Of a stretch of DNA of 64,000 bases, positions 20,417 through 30,865 are shown piece after piece. How positions within the stretch are numbered: position 1 is the stretch's first letter; each line of letters starts with the position of its first letter. A program made the translations under genes and the position numbers. Under the pieces are notes generated by a model. The model did not search any database. It saw nothing but the letters and a program-made list of their open reading frames with translations, and was not told the DNA's origin. Location of the stretch: the NCBI RefSeq assembly GCF_003946395.1, contig NZ_RHNZ01000003.1, positions 161,333-225,332 of the forward strand, written 5' to 3'. This DNA comes from Levilactobacillus fuyuanensis (GTDB taxonomy: Bacteria > Bacillota > Bacilli > Lactobacillales > Lactobacillaceae).

Positions 20417-22032
20417 GATTCAGCCTCACATTTGTGGGGAATACGCATATAAGCTAACCAACTTTGTACAAGGGAGAGGAGCACCCCCATATGCATGGGG
20501 AAATACCAGAAGAAATTTGATCAGCAAACTAAGACTATTGGGATCAACCCCATATGCATGGGGAATACTCCGGTGGCGTATCAGTAGACCAACCAACGGT
20601 GGGATCACCCCCATATGCATGGGGAATACGCACCCTCTTTAAGCAACTCACCGGCCAAGTCGGGATCAACCCCATATGCATGGGGAATACTTTGCCGGGT
20701 CAATGGCCTTGACTGCTGGGGTAGGATCACCCCCATATGCATGGGGAATACAAAAAACACCGGGACAGGTCTTTGATGATCTGAGGATCACCCCCATATG
20801 CATGGGGAATACAGACACTCAATTCGGACATTATTGTAGATAGTGGGATCACCCCCATATGCATGGGGAATACGATTGGCACCGATGATAATACCGTTTT
20901 GAGTCGGGATCACCCCCATATGCATGGGGAATACGGACTGGTGCTCAACAAAATGCTGGTAAGCGTAGGATCACCCCCATATGCATGGGGAATACTCGCG
21001 CTCTTGTGTCACCTTATCCAACTTGTCGGGATCACCCCCATATGCATGGGGAATACCCTGTGGATCATCAGCAACGGATGCCCACTCAGGGATCACCCCC
21101 ATATGCATGGGGAATACCGACACTCATTTTATTTTTGGCTGGAATTATTAGGATCACCCCCATATGCATGGGGAATACTGAGTGCCAGCTGTCATGGGCG
21201 CGGACGCACTAGGATCACCCCCATATGCATGGGGAATACCTCCACGTCCTCATTTTTCACATCGCCAAATAGGGATCACCCCCATATGCATGGGGAATAC
21301 TTTAATCAGGAACTGTTCAATTCGGCTAAGGTAGGATCACCCCCATATGCATGGGGAATACGGCCAAGTTTGAGTTTGGGAGCCTATCCACTGAGGATCA
21401 CCCCCATATGCATGGGGAATACTGTAAAGGTGAATCAACCGCTGAGCCGTCTTCGGGATCACCCCCATATGCATGGGGAATACAAACTGCTACCAATGGT
21501 TGTTGTGACATTGCTGGGATCACCCCCATATGCATGGGGAATACGGATTCCACCCAATCAAGATGATTAAGGACGCAGGATCACCCCCATATGCATGGGG
21601 AATACGTATCACCCTTCAAACACGATCTGGCCAATAGAGGATCACCCCCATATGCATGGGGAATACTCTTGCTTTGCTCGAACAGCTCGGACTTATCAGG
21701 GATCACCCCCATATGCATGGGGAATACTACGGTGTCAGGAATAGTGTATTGGCAAGTGTGGGATCACCCCCATATGCATGGGGAATACGAGTGCCCTAGG
21801 CGTGCCTGAATCTCTTTTATAGGATCACCCCCATATGCATGGGGAATACCACTCGCTAAAAACATCAGCTGCATCATTATCAGGATCACCCCCATATGCA
21901 TGGGGAATACGCCATGCCAGTGAAGCCAAACAAAATGAGTATAGGATCACCCCCATATGCATGGGGAATACTCGGCCATAGGTTTCGCCGCTGCTCCCTT
22001 TTCGGGATCACCCCCATATGCATGGGGAATAC
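20417..22032 (-). CRISPR. CRISPR array 2, type I-E variant repeat, 27 repeats and 26 spacers
   Basis: The period is 61 bases throughout the main body. The crRNA-sense repeat begins GTATTCCCCATGCATATGGG and ends GGTGATCC. Its hairpin CCCCAT-GCAT-ATGGGG differs from array 1 by one swapped base pair, plus one handle base. The low-coordinate end holds the degenerate copies: 20417-20444 keeps the array 1-like CAC stem and several changes, and 20478-20506 has an extra A. Copies at 20541-20568 and 20663-20690 are hybrids of the two repeat types. The leader therefore lies at 22033 onward. Confidence 0.98.
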
Positions 22033-22298
22033 ACTAAAGAAATCCCGTCACACCGGCCTTTGAAAATCACCAAAGTCTCGTTTTCAATCAACTTGCTTCT
22101 TAAGCATACATCAGCGCTACCCCCGCCACAATAAAATAATCCCGCATTCTCACAGGTATCTAGCCAGTCAATCTCAAATCATAATTTCCAAGAATATCCA
22201 GCGACTCCCACTTAAACTGCTATAATAACAATAGCTTTTTCCGCGGGCATCGACATTAGTGCTCGTGCGAAACCAATTAATGCATAAGGAGTTCCAGA
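22033..22298. promoter_or_regulatory. Array 2 leader and divergent promoter region
   Basis: The first 23 bases past the repeat match the array 1 leader at 16 positions. The rest is AT-rich and should hold the array promoter on the minus strand and the promoter of the DUF2075 gene on the plus strand. TATAAT at 22221-22226 is a good -10 for the latter; its -35 is weak. Confidence 0.55.
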
Positions 22299-23465
22299 AT
22301 GAATAAAATTCTAAAAGCACAATTCTTCGTCGATGATCTTTCAGACGATCAAAAGACGGTAATCACAAATATTAACGGCTACATTAAACAGGGTCTCACC
22401 GGCGATACTTCCTCGGTTGCCATCATTCAAGGCGCCGCCGGAACCGGCAAGTCTGTTGTTCTGATGGAACTCGTACGTCAGTACATGACTGACAGCCGCT
22501 ACAAGACGTCACTGGTGGTCAATCATCCCGAGTTGTATAAAGCTTACCAAGACCTCGCGGAATCCATTCCCAACATGAAGGTCAAGTCAATTCGCCGACC
22601 AACCTCACTGATCAACTATGCGCAAAAGAATCATAAAAAATACGATATCATTTTCGTCGATGAAGCCCACTTACTCTACTCCAAGTCAGAACCCTACGCG
22701 CACTACCGCGGGCAGAACCAACTCACTGACTTGATGAACTTGGCCAAGGTCGTCGTTGTCGTCTATGACTTCGACCAAGTCTTCCAGTCCAAGATGTACT
22801 GGGACAAGGACCTCCTCTTCAAGACAATTGGTTCTCATCCCTACAAAATGTTTGATATGAATTTCCAATACCGGATGGTTGCCAGCGACGAACAAGTTGC
22901 CTGGATGGACGACCTAACCGCGCAAAAACCACTGAAGGCTTTCCCAGAAAACAGTGACTTCAAGTTTAAAATGTTTGATACCGCTGGCGAGCTCTTCGAA
23001 AATATCAAGAAGCGCAATAAGGAGGTCGGTATGAGCCGGGTCGTCGCGACCTCTGGCTTCCCACGGATCGATGGCCGGCACAACGTTGAAATGGATACGT
23101 TCAACTTGCCTTGGGACGAATGGGACCCACAGCGAACACACTGGGCCAAGCGTGAAGGTTCCATCACCCAAGTTGGGACGATCTACACCCTTCAAGGCTT
23201 TGACCTGAACTACGTCGGCATGATTATCGGTCCTTCATTCGGCTACGACAAAGCCACCGACACGATGACTATCATCCCCGAGAAGTACTCCCACAAGGAA
23301 ATCTTCAAGAAGCGTAAGGATATGAAATTCACCCAGGATGAATACAAGACGTTCATCGCCAACGTCCTGAATGTCCTGATGAAGCGTGGGAAGTACGGCC
23401 TGTACCTAACCGCTTACGATGATGCTTTACGGCAACGCTTGATGGAACTCGAAAGCGAAAAGTAA
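22299..23465 (+). CDS. DUF2075-family DNA/RNA helicase-like ATPase
   Basis: A 388-residue protein. Walker A GAAGTGKS lies near residues 45-52 and Walker B IIFVDEAHLL near 113-122. VVVVYDFDQVFQSK and NFQYRM resemble superfamily 1 motifs III and IV. GTIYTLQGFDLNYVGMIIG near the end fits the UvrD/REC-like motif V region of DUF2075 (Schlafen group-like) proteins. No nuclease domain is visible. It starts beyond the leader of array 2 and is transcribed away from it. Related ATPases occur in defence and in housekeeping contexts, so a link to CRISPR is only positional. GGAG lies before ATG. Confidence 0.8.
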   Translation: MNKILKAQFFVDDLSDDQKTVITNINGYIKQGLTGDTSSVAIIQGAAGTGKSVVLMELVRQYMTDSRYKTSLVVNHPELYKAYQDLAESIPNMKVKSIRRPTSLINYAQKNHKKYDIIFVDEAHLLYSKSEPYAHYRGQNQLTDLMNLAKVVVVVYDFDQVFQSKMYWDKDLLFKTIGSHPYKMFDMNFQYRMVASDEQVAWMDDLTAQKPLKAFPENSDFKFKMFDTAGELFENIKKRNKEVGMSRVVATSGFPRIDGRHNVEMDTFNLPWDEWDPQRTHWAKREGSITQVGTIYTLQGFDLNYVGMIIGPSFGYDKATDTMTIIPEKYSHKEIFKKRKDMKFTQDEYKTFIANVLNVLMKRGKYGLYLTAYDDALRQRLMELESEK

Positions 23466-23475
23466 TGGTTTTAAA

Positions 23476-23527
23476 ATATACTGCTGATAATCAAACATTG
23501 TTGATTACCAGTAGTATATTTTTTATA
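23476..23527 (+). terminator. Terminator after the DUF2075 gene
   Basis: Near-perfect arms ATATACTGCTGATAATCAA and TTGATTACCAGTAGTATAT around a short loop, followed by TTTTTT. Confidence 0.85.
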
Positions 23528-23728
23528 AATAAAAATAATAGTCAACAAAATTAGCAATACTTTGTCTATTTATCTGATATATCAGTTTATTGGGCATTTT
23601 TACTTATATTGTATAATTATTTTGAATATATGCATATTTTTTCACTTTGTTGTACTTGATGGCTTCAAGTGGTAAAATGTATGCGCTTACTAACATATCT
23701 GTTTAGCTTATTTTTAGGAGGGATTTAC

Positions 23729-25066
23729 TTGGCAGCTGACTTACTCGCCCTTTTTTGGGTGCTTATCGGAATTTTACTTTTAGTTTTCCTAATCGTTAAA
23801 ACAAAAGTACATAACATCATTGCCTTACTAATTTCAGGGTTATTCATCGCCTTTGCCGAAGGATTACCTATGGTCAAAATTGCAACGACCATTGAAACTG
23901 GTATCGGCAGTGTCATGTCATCTTTACTACTGATTGTTATTTTCGGGGCAATCATTGGTAAAATGATGACAGAATCAGGTGCCTCACAGCAAATTGCGGA
24001 TACCATTGTCAAAGCAATGGGGCCTAAATTGTTGCCTTACGCGCTACTACTTATCGGGACAATCTTTGGGATGTCAATGTTCTACGAAGTGGCCTTTCTG
24101 ATCACGATGCCGCTGGTTATTAACATCGCTAAAGAAGCTAAGGTTCCCTATATGAAGTTGGTTATTCCAACCATTGCTGGTGCCACCATGGGACATAGTA
24201 TCTTTCCTCCCCAACCCGGTCCAATGGCCCTGGTCACCGCATTTCATGCCGATATTGCCCAAGTCTATATGTTAGGGTTTATCGTCATTGTGCCAACCAT
24301 CATTTGCTCCGGTGTTCTCATCCAGCACTTCATCCCAGGGTTGGCGGACATGCCACTCGGTAATGTGATGAAGCCAGCACCTAAGCGAGCTGCAACGGAT
24401 ATTCCCAGCTTTAGAACCAGTATCATCATTCCATTATTACCTGCTATTATCATTATCTGTGCGTCACTGGCCAAAACATTGTCAGCTACCAGCAGCTGGG
24501 TATTTAAATTTGCCAGTTTCATTGGTAGTGCTGAAATTAGCATGCTCATCACGGTTATCGTCGCCATGCTCCTCTTTGGCTACCGCAGAGGCATGTCTGG
24601 TAAACAGATTTCAGATCACATGACCAGCGCCATTGCCGGTATCTCAAACGTTCTGATGGTCATTGCCGCCGGTGGTGTGATGAAGGAAGTCATCATTGAT
24701 AGTGGTATTGGGAGTAAAATTGTCGATTTGGTGGGTCATACCAATATCTCCCCACTGATTCTTGCCTGGGTCATCACCGTCCTCATCCGACTCATGACGG
24801 GGCAAGGGGCCGTTTCTGCGATCACCGCTGCTGGTATTGTGGCACCGATGGTTGTCGCCTTTCACGTTAATCCTGCTTTGATGATGTTAGCTTGTGCCTG
24901 CGGGAGTAACACAACGACTTTGATGTATGACGGTGGTTTCTTACTCTACCAACAATCATTCGGTATCTCCTTAAAGGACACCTTCAAGACTTGGGGGCTG
25001 CTGGAATTCGTAAATTCCTTTGTCGGCCTGCTGATGGTACTCTTGATTAGCGTGTTTGTTCATTAA
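23729..25066 (+). CDS. GntP-family gluconate/organic acid:H+ symporter
   Basis: A 445-residue protein with about 12-14 hydrophobic segments and no signal peptide. TTG 23729 is preferred as start (MAADLLALFWVLIG) because TAGGAGGG lies 6-7 bases upstream; the frame is open to GTG 23669 without a ribosome binding site. Family motifs include MSMFYEVAFLITMPLV, GATMGHSIFPPQPGPMAL and RLMTGQGAVSAITAAG. GntP members import gluconate, glycerate or related sugar acids with protons. No gluconate kinase is adjacent, so the substrate is open. Confidence 0.88.
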   Translation: MAADLLALFWVLIGILLLVFLIVKTKVHNIIALLISGLFIAFAEGLPMVKIATTIETGIGSVMSSLLLIVIFGAIIGKMMTESGASQQIADTIVKAMGPKLLPYALLLIGTIFGMSMFYEVAFLITMPLVINIAKEAKVPYMKLVIPTIAGATMGHSIFPPQPGPMALVTAFHADIAQVYMLGFIVIVPTIICSGVLIQHFIPGLADMPLGNVMKPAPKRAATDIPSFRTSIIIPLLPAIIIICASLAKTLSATSSWVFKFASFIGSAEISMLITVIVAMLLFGYRRGMSGKQISDHMTSAIAGISNVLMVIAAGGVMKEVIIDSGIGSKIVDLVGHTNISPLILAWVITVLIRLMTGQGAVSAITAAGIVAPMVVAFHVNPALMMLACACGSNTTTLMYDGGFLLYQQSFGISLKDTFKTWGLLEFVNSFVGLLMVLLISVFVH

Positions 25067-25098
25067 TTATTATCTAAATTTTCAGCTTTTTAATTTCA

Positions 25099-25152
25099 AA
25101 GCAACCGCGGATACCACCTAGAATGTAGGTGTCTCTGCGGTTGCTTTATTTT
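25099..25152 (+). terminator. Terminator after the GntP gene
   Basis: Outer arms AAGCAACCGC (25099-25108) and GCGGTTGCTT (25137-25146) with an inner CACCTA/TAGGTG stem, followed by a T-rich tail. Confidence 0.88.
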
Positions 25153-25210
25153 TACGCTGACTTAATAGGCAGAGCGACTCACAAGCTCTGGCACCCTACC
25201 TCCAAGCCAA

Positions 25211-25226
25211 TGTTTCACATGAAACA
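25211..25226. promoter_or_regulatory. parS-like ParB site
   Basis: TGTTTCACATGAAACA, 15 of 16 matches to the Firmicute parS consensus. It is intergenic and not part of a longer hairpin. The identical core occurs at 8096 and, in the other orientation, at 52853. Confidence 0.55.
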
Positions 25227-25307
25227 TTCGTCTCAACTTCTCCTTGACTGTAACGCAACGGCACAGCTTACACTGGTGATACAGACATTTACCAAAGGAG
25301 AAAACTA

Positions 25308-25736
25308 ATGACAACTCAAAATACTCCATTAACCGACAAGATTATTGCTTTAGAAAACGGCGCACTGGACAAGTGGTTCAAAGGTGATACCTCTGGCTAC
25401 CTCACCATTTGGTCCCAGAAGAGCTTTTCATACTTCGACAGTTTCAAACCAGAACGGATTGAAACCTACGCCGAGATCAAAGACTTTGTTCTCGCTAACG
25501 TTGAAGGCAAGCTCTTCGCCGACTCCTATGATTTCGTCTCACCCCGGGTCCAGGCCAGTGATGACATGGCGATTTTAACCTACCAACTGTTCGCGAAAAC
25601 CTCTCTGAATGACATGCGCTACAACTGTATTGAAGTCTACCAACGAGAGGGTGCTGACTGGAAGGTCGTCCACTCAACCTGGTCCGTCATTCGGCCAATG
25701 GATATGAACTTTGACCGTAGCAAGCCGCTCGTTTAA
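25308..25736 (+). CDS. NTF2-like (SnoaL/DUF4440-type) protein
   Basis: A 142-residue protein of the cone-shaped NTF2-like fold: an N-terminal helix (LENGALDKWFKGDTSGYLTIW) followed by strands ending in EVYQREGADWKVVHSTWS, the typical DUF4440 C-terminal hairpin. Such proteins are small-molecule isomerases, binding proteins or of unknown role. AAAGGAG precedes ATG. It stands alone between terminators. Confidence 0.75.
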   Translation: MTTQNTPLTDKIIALENGALDKWFKGDTSGYLTIWSQKSFSYFDSFKPERIETYAEIKDFVLANVEGKLFADSYDFVSPRVQASDDMAILTYQLFAKTSLNDMRYNCIEVYQREGADWKVVHSTWSVIRPMDMNFDRSKPLV

Positions 25737-25754
25737 ATCAGCGATCGTTTCAAT

Positions 25755-25791
25755 AAAAAAGGTGTCCTCATCGTTGAGAGCACCTTTCATC
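25755..25791. terminator. Terminator between convergent genes
   Basis: Arms AAAGGTG and CACCTTT with an inner CTC/GAG pair, A-run on the left and T-rich on the right. It can serve both the NTF2-like gene and rarA. Confidence 0.75.
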
Positions 25792-25794
25792 TAT

Positions 25795-27114
25795 CTAGCC
25801 ATTCTGTTCGTGCCACGCCTTGATCTGCGCTAACCGGTCCTTGAACCGCCGCTCGTTACCTTCACTAGTCGGCAGGTAATACTCATGCCCCGCGACAGAT
25901 GGCGGCATCGTCTTCATCGTCGTCAGTTTATCCTTGGCATAGTGCGCCAGCTCATAGCCTTTGCCATACCCCAAGTCCTTCATTAACTTCGTCGGGGCAT
26001 TCCGAATCTGCAGTGGCACCGGATCATTCGCCGTCTGCTTCACATCCTTAGCCGCGGCCAACCGCGCCTTGTAAATGGCATTGGACTTCGGTGCCAGCGA
26101 CAGATACGTCACCGCCTCGACCAGGTGGACGTCACACTCGGGCATCCCAATAAATTGGCAGGCTTGAAAGACGTTAATCGCCACGTTAAGGGCATTCGTA
26201 TCCGCCAAGCCAATGTCTTCACTCGCAAATCTGACGAGTCGTCTGGCAATGTACAGTGGGTCTTCGCCGCCCTCCAACATTCGTGAGAGCCAGTAAATGG
26301 CCGCATCCGTATCGCTATTCCGCATGGATTTATGCAGCACGGAGATGATGTTATAATGCTCCTCACCGGTCTTGTCGTACAGCACAAACTTCTTCGCAAT
26401 CAGCTGGCTGAGATCGGCCATGTTGACCGTCGTGGCGTCATCCGTCTTGTTCCCATTTAGAATCGCCATCTCCAGCGTATTCAACGCCGTCCGAGCATCC
26501 CCATCGGCAAAGTTGGCGATGGCTTGAATCTCATCCTGACCAATTTTGATGGCCTGTTTACCAAAGCCACCTGGGTTACTCAGCGCATTCTCCAACAGGG
26601 TAACGATGTCGTCCTGCTTCAGGGCTTTCAGCACAAACACCTTGCATCGCGACAGCAAGGCCGAGTTGATTTCAAACGAGGGATTCTCGGTCGTCGCCCC
26701 GATTAAAATAATGCTGCCCCGTTCAACGTAGGGGAGAAACGCATCCTGCTGGGCCTTGTTGAACCGGTGAATTTCGTCGACGAACACCATCGTTTGCTGC
26801 CCAATCTCGCGGTCCAACTCCGCTTGCTTCATAATTTTCTTGATTTTACTAATACTGCTATCCACCGCGCTAAAACTCAAAAAACTTGACTGCGTTTTCC
26901 GCGCAATGATCTCGGCCAAGGTCGTCTTCCCCACACCCGGTGGGCCCCAGAAAATCATCGACGAGACCTGATCATTTTCGATAATTTCACGAAGAATCTT
27001 GCCAGTTCCGAGCAAGTGCTGCTGCCCGACAAACTGATCCAAGCCCTTAGGCCGAACCCGACTGGCTAACGGCGTGTTCTGCGGTTGATTTGAGAAAAGT
27101 GATTCTTGTTTCAT
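25795..27114 (-). CDS. rarA: RarA/MgsA AAA+ ATPase, replication-associated recombination protein
   Basis: A 439-residue homologue of clamp-loader ATPases that acts at stalled forks. N-terminal LASRVRPKGLDQFVGQQHLLG precedes Walker A GPPGVGKTT (about 58-66), Walker B FVDEIHRFNKAQQD (about 111-124), sensor 1 GATTENPSFE and sensor 2 GDARTALNTLE. The C-terminal MgsA domain includes KSMRNSDTDAAIYWLSRML and ends with EYYLPTSEGNERRFK. Full length. Confidence 0.95.
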   Translation of the reverse strand: MKQESLFSNQPQNTPLASRVRPKGLDQFVGQQHLLGTGKILREIIENDQVSSMIFWGPPGVGKTTLAEIIARKTQSSFLSFSAVDSSISKIKKIMKQAELDREIGQQTMVFVDEIHRFNKAQQDAFLPYVERGSIILIGATTENPSFEINSALLSRCKVFVLKALKQDDIVTLLENALSNPGGFGKQAIKIGQDEIQAIANFADGDARTALNTLEMAILNGNKTDDATTVNMADLSQLIAKKFVLYDKTGEEHYNIISVLHKSMRNSDTDAAIYWLSRMLEGGEDPLYIARRLVRFASEDIGLADTNALNVAINVFQACQFIGMPECDVHLVEAVTYLSLAPKSNAIYKARLAAAKDVKQTANDPVPLQIRNAPTKLMKDLGYGKGYELAHYAKDKLTTMKTMPPSVAGHEYYLPTSEGNERRFKDRLAQIKAWHEQNG

Positions 27115-27424
27115 ACAGTTGCCACCCCACCTTTAGACTGAAAGTAACCTACATGCTGTGATCCATCATAAGCTATGACGTTACGTTACAGTCAATGAAT
27201 GTCTCCCGAGATTCAAAAGTTATAAGCTGTACAAATCTGCTCTTAGTGGCTCTCAAACTTTTTCGTCATGACGTTAATCCATTATTTCTTCAAATACACC
27301 AGTCTTCCAACAAATCAGGTCATTTACAAGGAAAAGTCCCCGCCCTTATGCACTTGAATTGTCCACCGGAAATTTATACACTTACCCTGTTGAGTCACAT
27401 GAATCACGACGTTTAGGGGGTATC

Positions 27425-27802
27425 ATGATGAAAATGAAAAAAGTTCTAGGTCTCTTTCTGGCACTCGTCACGGTTGCCGTTATATTCACGGTTCCTGCTT
27501 CATTTACCAGCAACCAAAGCAACACAGCCTACGCATCACGTAAGGCTATCTCTTTAAAAGAAGGGAAAAAATTGCTAAAGAAGGCCGGCTACGGCAGCGA
27601 ACTGGGTTATGCTTCGATTTCTTCTATGACTAAGAAAAAAACGGTCATCAAAACTTATCCTGGCGCTAAGGGAAAAGATATCTTTACGTTAAAACCTAAG
27701 GGAAAGCATGTTAAGATTCACGCCACGTTCGGTAGTCTCGACGGCGGACATTTCACGAAAATCAATGTCGGTCTGCCACACAGCAGAACCGTCAAAAGAT
27801 AA
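27425..27802 (+). CDS. Small secreted Lys-rich protein of unknown function
   Basis: About 125 residues from ATG 27425 (or ATG 27428), just after a GGGGGT ribosome binding site. The open frame upstream to 27359 is not needed. The signal peptide KMKKVLGLFLALVTVAVIF ends near SNTAYA, then a basic mature part of about 90 residues (SLKEGKKLLKKAGYGSELG). I do not recognise the family. Two other secreted basic proteins lie at 46-48 kb. Confidence 0.6.
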   Translation: MMKMKKVLGLFLALVTVAVIFTVPASFTSNQSNTAYASRKAISLKEGKKLLKKAGYGSELGYASISSMTKKKTVIKTYPGAKGKDIFTLKPKGKHVKIHATFGSLDGGHFTKINVGLPHSRTVKR

Positions 27803-27805
27803 CCA

Positions 27806-27842
27806 AAAACTGGGCAACGCATCCCGCGTTACCCAGTTTTTT
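27806..27842. terminator. Bidirectional terminator
   Basis: Fifteen-base arms AAAACTGGGCAACGC (27806-27820) and GCGTTACCCAGTTTT (27826-27840). It separates the secreted-protein gene from the pilus operon end. Confidence 0.9.
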
Positions 27843-27856
27843 ATTGATAGTAATTC

Positions 27857-28543
27857 TTACACCTGTGCCCGCGCCACCGAATGCAACTCCCCGCGGATCA
27901 CCAGTCGCTTCGGCTCGCCTCGTTTCGCGGAGTTACAAGTCACCAGGGTCACCAGCTTCTTGCCGGGAACATCGTCGATGACCTCGACCTCGTGACGATC
28001 GACCACCTGGACGCGGGTGACCTTATACCGATACACCTGTTGCTTATCCGTCAGGTACACGCTGTCTCCCTTGTGGACGCCTTTCAGCGGCGAGAATAGG
28101 AGACGCTTAGCGACCATGTAATGCCCCGCCAGTGCGTAGTTACCCTGGCCCATCTGCTGGTCCGCCTTGAGCGTCCCCGCCCCGCGAACCAGCACGGCAT
28201 TACTGACACCAACGCCAATCGGTAAGTCCAGTCCCACCGCTGGAACCCGTAGCTGACCAACCGCACCGTAGTTACTGGTCCCGGTCAGCTCCCGTAGGCT
28301 ATAACTGCCGACCGTGAGTGGATTCAGTTGAGACGTCTTCGCGTAGTTGAAGGGGGCCGTTTCGCCTTGTGATTCGCGTTTGACCCGCTTGACACTCTCA
28401 ATCGTCATCTCCCGTGTTGCCGTCTTGCCCAGCTCGGTCACCGAAAAGCTTTGCGTCAGTCCCAAGAGGATCAGCCCCGCACCGACGAGAAACATCAGCA
28501 GCAACCAGAGGGAACTTTTTTTGTGTCGTTTACGTTTCGCCAT
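27857..28543 (-). CDS. Class A-like sortase in pilus operon
   Basis: A 228-residue membrane-anchored transpeptidase: basic N-terminus and TM at about 11-33, catalytic H141 (LAGHYM), C203 (LVTCN) and R213 (KRLVIRG). The catalytic core and NAVLVRGAGTL region look class A, and there is no C-terminal membrane segment. Its likely role in the cluster is to attach finished pili or the tip to peptidoglycan, but processing of one specific pilin is possible. It abuts srtC with no gap and is last in the operon. Confidence 0.85.
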   Translation of the reverse strand: MAKRKRHKKSSLWLLLMFLVGAGLILLGLTQSFSVTELGKTATREMTIESVKRVKRESQGETAPFNYAKTSQLNPLTVGSYSLRELTGTSNYGAVGQLRVPAVGLDLPIGVGVSNAVLVRGAGTLKADQQMGQGNYALAGHYMVAKRLLFSPLKGVHKGDSVYLTDKQQVYRYKVTRVQVVDRHEVEVIDDVPGKKLVTLVTCNSAKRGEPKRLVIRGELHSVARAQV

Positions 28544-29329
28544 TTAGCTCGCCTCCTTTGCGCGTCTGTAACGTCGGTAGCCCAGCCATATCCCGGCTAT
28601 CAGTGCCAGAATCGCTAGTCCCAGCACCACCGTCTTGTATCGATTCCAGACGAACTTTCCCGGAGGAATCGTCTCGGTTTCGTTGGGAATCCGCTTGCCA
28701 GTGACCAGAAGCCGGTGGGTGTTGATCATATACGGCGTGCAGGTCATCAGTGTTACCTGGTTTCTCGTTGCCGACCGGTTGATGGGTTGCCGCGTGTCCG
28801 CCTTCACCGTCCGAATCGCAGTGACTTCATAAGTCATCAAGCCATAAGCGTTCTTCAGGTAGAAACGGTCACCACGATCCACCCGCCAAAGGTCGGTGAA
28901 CAGTTGCGCTCCGGGTAACCCGCCGTGGGCCGTGATCAAGCTGTGCTGGTTGTGTTTCCCCTGCGGAATATCCGTCCCGTTGACCAACCCTGCATATTTC
29001 TGAAGGACCTGTTCATTGGTGCCGGCAAACACAGGTAGCTCTACGTCAATCTTGGGAATCGCCACGAGCGCCAGAGGTTCCGTTTCGATGAACTTCTTTT
29101 CATTCTTTTTAAACGGGTCCTTGACCGTGGCTGTCTGCTTATCCGTTTCCTGCTTCTGCAGCGAGCGTTGCAGCGTCTTGAGTTGCCTCGCACTCGCCGT
29201 TTGTAACTGGTTTTTATACGAAGCGAGGACCCCCTGCTGCTGCCAGCGAGCCACTACGTTACTCGCGGCTGGGTAGCCGATCAGGCCCAAGCCTAAGCAG
29301 AATAGTAGGATCGCTAGCCATTTGCGCAT
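28544..29329 (-). CDS. srtC: Class C pilin-polymerising sortase
   Basis: A 261-residue sortase with TM segments at both ends (about 5-22 and 228-248), as usual in class C. A lid motif DPF (71-73) blocks the active site, and the catalytic residues are H135 (TAHGG), C197 (LMTCTPY) and R206 (THRLLVTGKR). It joins pilin subunits through a pilin-motif lysine. It lies 42 bases after the backbone pilin, the usual arrangement. Confidence 0.93.
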   Translation of the reverse strand: MRKWLAILLFCLGLGLIGYPAASNVVARWQQQGVLASYKNQLQTASARQLKTLQRSLQKQETDKQTATVKDPFKKNEKKFIETEPLALVAIPKIDVELPVFAGTNEQVLQKYAGLVNGTDIPQGKHNQHSLITAHGGLPGAQLFTDLWRVDRGDRFYLKNAYGLMTYEVTAIRTVKADTRQPINRSATRNQVTLMTCTPYMINTHRLLVTGKRIPNETETIPPGKFVWNRYKTVVLGLAILALIAGIWLGYRRYRRAKEAS

Positions 29330-29371
29330 GTGGGGGTCCCCCTTCTCTAATTGTCTAAGTGTCGATTAAGC

Positions 29372-30862
<1,491 letters not shown>

Positions 30863-30865
30863 GGG

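Noticed and set aside
20426..21809. Open frames up to 235 codons across CRISPR array 2, both strands
   Set aside because: Same artefact: repeat-derived DHPHMHGEY, SPPYAWGI and TPICMGN units at 61-base spacing.
27195..27416. 73-codon plus-strand frame before the small secreted protein
   Set aside because: No ribosome binding site, no recognisable protein, and it overlaps the promoter region of the real gene.
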